Shown: positions 58,524 through 64,000 of the stretch, piece after piece
Layout: every line of letters begins with the position of its first letter
How positions within the stretch are numbered: position 1 is the stretch's first letter
NCBI GenBank assembly: GCA_029783825.1
Contig: JAREIK010002645.1
Coordinates: 372,001-436,000, forward strand
DNA: 64,000 nt
Direction: 5' to 3'
Origin: Sapria himalayana
Lineage: Eukaryota > Streptophyta > Magnoliopsida > Malpighiales > Rafflesiaceae
The notes under the pieces: model-generated
Seen by the model: only the letters and a program-made list of their open reading frames with translations
The model's database searches: none
Told to the model about the DNA's origin: nothing
Position numbers and translations under genes: made by a program

Positions 58524-59400
58524 AATAGGATATGATTCTCAATAATATAAATATTCACTCATATATTGATAATTTATAAGTCTAAACTAAAAGTACGAGT
58601 GAAATAATTATTAATACCTAAAAAAATAAAAGGATCTAAGATTATCTTATAAAAAAATTTTATTAACTCCTCTCTAGTAATATGACAATAGATGAACTCT
58701 ATGAAACAGCTAATAATTTTAATAGTCAATTTGTCTCTCTCGTTATTATGTAACTAGCTATAGGTATTCTCTTCAAAAATAACATCCAACAACTATTTTG
58801 GATATAACACATCCTCATACAAACAAGTACATTGGAATGAGACTCCTCCAGTCTATCTCTCTTGGAATAATTCTTATTAATTTCTTAGAAAAATAAAGAT
58901 ATATCAAACCCTATATTTTTTTTTCAAATCAAATTATGATTTAATCTCTCTTTTTTTACTTTTTTCAAAGAAAAAACTCAATTAGCATTTCTGCCTCATG
59001 CCATCACGCTCACCACAATGCTCACCATAACATGACAACGAAGGACCTACACACACCATTAGGATGTTTGTCACAAACATTGGGTGTGTGACACCTAAAA
59101 ACACAATAATTATGTGCCTCACTATTCGTGCTTCATCATGCACACCATAATTATTTATGTATGAATTACTATCACACATACTCAAACATACCTTTAATGT
59201 TGTGCATGCTTGCTCTACACACAACACACACAATTACTATTATATACATAAATACTATAGAATATTCAAATCTAGCTTTGATTCCATGTTGACAGTGAAA
59301 CTTATGCACATTGTAAATAAAACCATAATACTCTTAAAAAATAAATATACAATTGTATTACTCATATAATGAACAAATATAATTAGGTTAACACACAAAT
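58524..59400 (-). mobile_element. Copia ruin, right segment with LTR-like end
   Basis: 58,527-58,620 continues the copia alignment (gatatgattctcaataatat matches the 3,030 area of the left-edge copy). 58,640-58,960 has the cctctctagtaatatgac and tcaaatcaaattatgattta words found before the LTR of the other copies. 59,280-59,370 looks like the LTR start. The minus open frame at 58982-59233 is unrecognised. Confidence 0.6.
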
Positions 59401-59904
59401 TAAGTATTTTCATCAAAAATATGAAAAATAAAAATAAAATAAAGCAATATTACAATAATAACAAAAAAAAACAACAATATAAATATTCTTGTATAAGTAT
59501 ATTTTCATCTTGTGATAAATTTATGTACTTTTAATGTATAATTAACTTGTATTTATTCATTCCTTATGATTGTATAGTAACATAATATTTTTTTACTTTC
59601 CAATTGCTTAGCAAAATTACACTAGCTTTTACTATTTTGTATAAAGTACAAATATGGAAAATGATGAAATCATAGTTATTATTAGATTACTACTATGATT
59701 AAAAAAAAGATAATTGAGAATGATACAAATAATGTTGTTGCTTGCACCACCTAAAGCAATATAATATTTTTTAATTATTTTAGAAAAATAAACTCATTAC
59801 GTAAGGTTCTCACTAAGAATAAAATATGAGAAAATTTTATATCTCAAAAGCATTACCTCTGAGAATTGAAGAAGCAGCATCTAATAAATTTCAAACCTAA
59901 GATG

Positions 59905-62900
59905 TAGAAATCAAACGAGCCGTGGCAGGCCGACATGGCCCGTCCTAGCCCAACTAGCCCAAGTTTGTCAGATTCAAGCTAATTTATGTCGGGACTTGTG
60001 GGATTCATGCTAGGTCAAGCAGGGACGTGCCAGGACATGCCATTTACGCCCATTCAAAATTGGATCATCACCAAATTCTAAATATTTTAAATTTTAATAC
60101 AAAATTAATTAATTAATAATTATTAAATACAACAAAAAAATAAAATTACAATGACATATCAAAACTCATAACTCAAAAAAATAATATAATATAAATATTA
60201 TAAATTGCAATGATTCATTTTAGTAAATTGATACATGTATGAATTACAAAATAACAAAATAAGCTCAAAAATAAATATCAACACATCAAAGATAAACTCA
60301 TAAATATCAATCACATAAACGTCTGAATAAATAAAGAATAAAATAACAATACAAACAACAAGCTCAAAAAATAAAATTCATAGACAATATAAAAATGATC
60401 AATCTCATAAGCGTATGATAGTATGACTAACGGTAGGCCATAGGCAATATGCTTAATCTCAATCATCATTAAAGTTCTACAAATTATCATCTGTCACCAA
60501 CTCCTCTACTCTTACTACAATTGCAGCACTATCTTAAATGCTCAAGCTCAAATCATCTCAATTCTTCATACATGCTAATACCTCAATAATATCAAGACGC
60601 AATATTAATCTATTATCTAAAATAATATTCACTACAAAAGAAAAAATAGACTTCAATGTTACGCTCAATACCATATGAGTCAGTATATCTCATGTTATTT
60701 TAGACAACACGAAATAGGTAGACTCATATGATTTTCATCACTATAAAATATCAAAATTCTTATTATCGGTAGGTGATAGAATTAAAGAGTAATCGATATC
60801 TAAGTACCGAGACAACTCACTCTTATTCGATAGTTAACACCATCATTTCCCACTCGCTAACTAAATAAAAAAATCATCATCTCCGAATATGATATCTATG
60901 TCCATACTCGAAGTTAAGACTACTACTATTATCATATTAGTATCGTAGTATATAAATAGCTTAATCAACTTCTCGTAAATAACTCTTTCAAGTTAGTATT
61001 TCTGATTCATACATAAGAATATGTATATCAAAATATTCTCTACCCCTTCCACCTTAATCATAAGGTCCATGTAGACAGCCAGATAATAAAGAAATAGAAT
61101 GATGGATAAGTACTTTAAATATTAAATTTTCATCTCAAAAATCATGTCATATAATATCAGGTCATCTCTAAAATTCATAAATATGCTACTAATTTTACAT
61201 GTGCATCTGAATACAATACAAGTTGTATGAGTATAAACTAATAAACATATATTCGTCATGTTAAAAAAAAAACTTAAAGAATTTCATATATAAAATTCTT
61301 ATAGCCCAGCAGTATCATCAATAATAAGTTTATCACTCTTATTATTGACAAAATCAGATATTACGTGTTCGTATCCAATACATAACTCCAACATAAGTTA
61401 TGTGTAATTCCAACGGTATTTCATATCCGATTAAAATTTTTTTTTCTTTAGACCCACAGACAAATAGAAACTACCAAACTCATGTTATCTCGATACATAC
61501 AAAATAATTTTAGTGAATTACGTATATTTTCTAAAACGAGAAAAATAATATTCATCCTCATTTGTACTATAAGGTTAATGAGATGATATATATATAATTA
61601 ACATGAAAAATCTCAACAAATGGCTCGTCTCTAATGATCCTAACAAATATGTTAATGATTACTCAATTATTAGATACGTTATCAAATATGATACAATATA
61701 TTTTATTTTAAATATTATATTCTCTAAAGATTCTCATCATACACTCATAAATAACCAATTCATCATGAGGTTGAAGAATCTCTGAGAACCTTGATATTTT
61801 TTTTATTTAATATCTATTTTGAATCAATATAGTAGACAGTAATGCATGCATAATATATGTCATAGCAATTAGTCTAAATATCGAACATCACAGACATCAT
61901 ACCACTATATTTCCAAAATTCATTAATTATTATTTCTTTTTTTAATTTATAATATTTTAGTACGTCATTCCTAGATGTGGATCTAGGAATCCTATGATAT
62001 GCAAGCTGAAAATAAATATGCACGAAAATGACTACCATTTGATCTACCAAAAATATAATCAAAAGATTCATAATTGTGATTAGTTTGATCATATTTTCAC
62101 TCTCTAACTCATTGTTGTATATGAAGGAGGTCAACATAAAGACTGAACTAGAATCAACCTCAAAACCCCCACTACCAATTTAGGTTTGTTTAAAATCTAA
62201 TACACCATAATTTTTGGTACAATGTGCAGCATGCCTATTAAGATACTCAATCCTATATAAACTCTTACAGATTAATATTTTTATAAAATATTTACATTAT
62301 GACGATTCTTTATCAGCACTCTTAACATATTTATTTTAAATAATATTATAGGGAATCAAAACTATTAATTTTCTTCAAATTTTTTATTTATTAAATTGGT
62401 CTAAACCACAAAAAAAAAATTTATCAGCCTCATTCCTCTCCATAGAGCTATCGTTATCCATATTAAAATTTTTTAATATTTATGCTAATGTTAATTTCAT
62501 TATCATGGTTAAAATCACTATTTGTCATTTTTAGGTTTTATTAGTTTATTAATTATATTCTAAATTATATTTTTAAAATTAAATTTTATTTTATATTAAA
62601 TTATTAATTAAAATAAAAATACAAAAACTTAAAAAATTTAAAAAATAATACTCATAAAGTGTAAAATCTCATTTGCTTGATATGTAATGTCTGATATCCA
62701 ATATCGACACCGCAATCTACACCTGAGTCTAGAAAGGAGAGAAAAAGAAATGATATAAGAGAGAGAGAGAGAGAAAGAGAATGAGAATATCAATAGAAAT
62801 AAGATATAAATTAAAGAATAAAAAATATATATTTAAAATTTTGAAAAAGTAATTTAAAAAAAATCATTTTTTTAATTTTATAGAATTTTTTTAATTCTTT

Positions 62901-63281
62901 TTTGAACAGAATCGCGACAGCCATCGGATTTCTACCCCTAGCCATTAAAGCTGAATCTAGCAGCTAAAAAACATGCATTTTTTAAATTTTTTTTTTTTGA
63001 CAATTAAGCTGGTTCGACTCGACGAGCTTAGGCTGAGCTCGACGGCACATGGGAATGACCAAAGACAGGACTCAGGCGGACATTTGGGCAGAGCCCGGTG
63101 GGGCCTGCCTAGCATGGCACGAAGCTCGAAAGAGCTCGGCTCGGCACAGCATGAACCATGCCTCAAGCCAGCCCGGCACAGGCCCAGGCAAGGTTCTGGA
63201 CCATGCCATGCCGGACTAGGCACGGCTCAATCAGGCCATGCCTCGTGCTAGACCCAGGCTCCCAACCCACTTGACACCTTT
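59905..63281 (-). pseudogene. hAT transposase ruin 5, with both GC-rich termini
   Basis: The left end is near TGTAGAAATCAAACGAGCCG. The right end is CCAACCCACTTGACACCTTTA. Flanks acctaaga and acctgaaa agree in 6 of 8. On the minus strand, 62137-61874 reads MLTSFIYNNELESENMIKLI...SRNDVLKYYKLKKEIIINEF. About 61,436-61,365 reads DMKYRWNYT-stop-LMLELC. The C-terminal block is near 60,660-60,590. Stops and frameshifts are present. The GC patch 62,985-63,260 gives spurious open frames on both strands. Confidence 0.72.
62757..62785. repeat. GA microsatellite
   Basis: Short (GA)n run inside the hAT ruin. Confidence 0.8.
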
Positions 63282-64000
63282 AACCTGAAACCTATCACAC
63301 TTGTACAAATATACTTTTTATCGCATTAAATCATGAACAAAAAAATATTCTTACAAAACCTAGAAAGGTATAATATTCACCAATTGTTTCAGAAAAAAAA
63401 CTCATTATATAGATGGAGGTGCAAGTCATACCAAGTACACAAGGTTCAAACTTAAAAGTACAATCTAAGAGATATTTATATCTCAATAGTCTTAACTCCG
63501 AGAATTAGAAAGATAACATATGTTTAGTCTTGATTCAAAAATTTATCATACTTAAACTAAGTCACTGGCAATTACATCAATATATAACCTCCAAAACTTA
63601 CATGCATCATGAAAACTTCATAAATGATCAATAATCATAATATTATTCTCTCTTATATATATTTAACTTTAGAATTCATATAAAATCGGATATATTAATA
63701 TTTGTATAATTATACACACAAAAGAAACTAATATTAATTACAACTATTATATTTTTTTGTATAAAAATAAATTGCATTCTACCAAACATACCTTATCATT
63801 AGTGACCTCCAACCAGCAAATTACAAAAACAAATGCATTTCAAAAGAAATAGCAATGCACACTTATGTGGCTGGTACTTTATATATGGATGCCAATGGTA
63901 AATCTTTTTCAGCCTGATGATTGTGCAGCACTTGATAACTGTGAAATTACAAAAAGAAAAATTCTACAATAAGACAATGGAATGAAAAAACACATCAGAA
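63282..64000. other. Worn copia-like sequence, then unassigned sequence to the window end
   Basis: 63,440-63,530 (tctcaatagtcttaactccg) resembles 59,830-59,880 and 53,800-53,840, all in copia debris. The hAT ruin at 59,905 therefore also sits inside copia-type sequence. 63,800-64,000 is slightly less AT-rich, without a supported exon. Confidence 0.4.

Noticed and set aside
62957..63251. Facing open frames of about 90 codons
   Set aside because: GC-rich terminus of the hAT ruin. No domain, mirror frames on both strands.
63785..63840. Minus-strand candidate exon FVFVICWLEVTNDK before a good donor gtatgt
   Set aside because: No acceptor or start codon in frame, and no link to the downstream minus-strand exons could be shown.
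1..64000. CRISPR arrays, tRNA or rRNA genes, organelle DNA
   Set aside because: No regularly spaced repeat-spacer array and no cloverleaf or rRNA stretch was recognised. The tandem arrays found are minisatellites or retroelement leaders.

Overview
This is nuclear DNA from a flowering plant, most likely a monocot with a repeat-bloated genome (the monocot part is a weak inference). The evidence is two spliced genes with ordinary GT-AG plant introns, Ty1/copia debris whose primer-binding sites match the plant initiator-Met type, hAT transposons, and a very AT-rich background broken by small GC-rich islands. There are no bacterial-style genes, operons or CRISPR arrays. Most of the window is transposon debris, much of it nested.

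Host gene 1 (plus strand, 10,881-33,120) is the 3' two-fifths to one-half of a plant beta-galactosidase of glycoside hydrolase family 35. Eleven exons join in frame with correct splice phases and end at a TGA at 33,120. The upstream exons that carry the catalytic glutamates are not recognisable in the 10.9 kb to the left. They may lie outside the window, or this may be a 5'-truncated copy. Three introns are swollen to about 6.9, 8.1 and 4.8 kb by inserted elements.

Host gene 2 (minus strand, about 48,938 down to 34,122) is a conserved plant protein that I cannot name. Six exons (48.9, 48.8, 41.6, 36.5, 34.5 and 34.3 kb) join in frame, with intron sizes from 53 bp to about 7 kb. Its first exons are not found. 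Its 3' end is unresolved. The two genes converge, and a less AT-rich segment at 33.1-33.7 kb separates their tails.

Repeats by region. 0-3.8 kb: a reverse-oriented copia ruin with two decayed LTRs. 3.8-4.6 kb: a short element carrying a GC-rich insert and a 26-bp minisatellite. 5-8.7 kb: reverse copia remains with a gag core and four tandem primer-binding-site/leader units. 9-10.3 kb: GC-rich islands. 12.9-14.4 kb: a three-unit tandem of about 650-690 bp inside an intron. 20.6-23.1, 24.3-27.5, 28.4-31.1 and 31.6-32.4 kb: copia fragments. 38-41, 45.4-47.5, 50.6-53.3, 54.6-58.5 and 59.9-63.3 kb: five hAT transposase ruins. 39.7-40.5 and 44.7-45.2 kb: two copies of a short element with repeated CACGTG palindromes. 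53.7-59.4 kb: a copia element split by a 3.9-kb hAT that itself contains a 484-bp GC-rich derivative with a perfect 8-bp target-site duplication.

The main conclusion is that the many GC-rich 300-500 bp islands beginning TAGAGGTGTCAA and ending TTGACACCTCTA are hAT-type non-autonomous elements. They have YARNG termini and 8-bp target-site duplications, and they share their ends with a transposase-bearing hAT in the same window.
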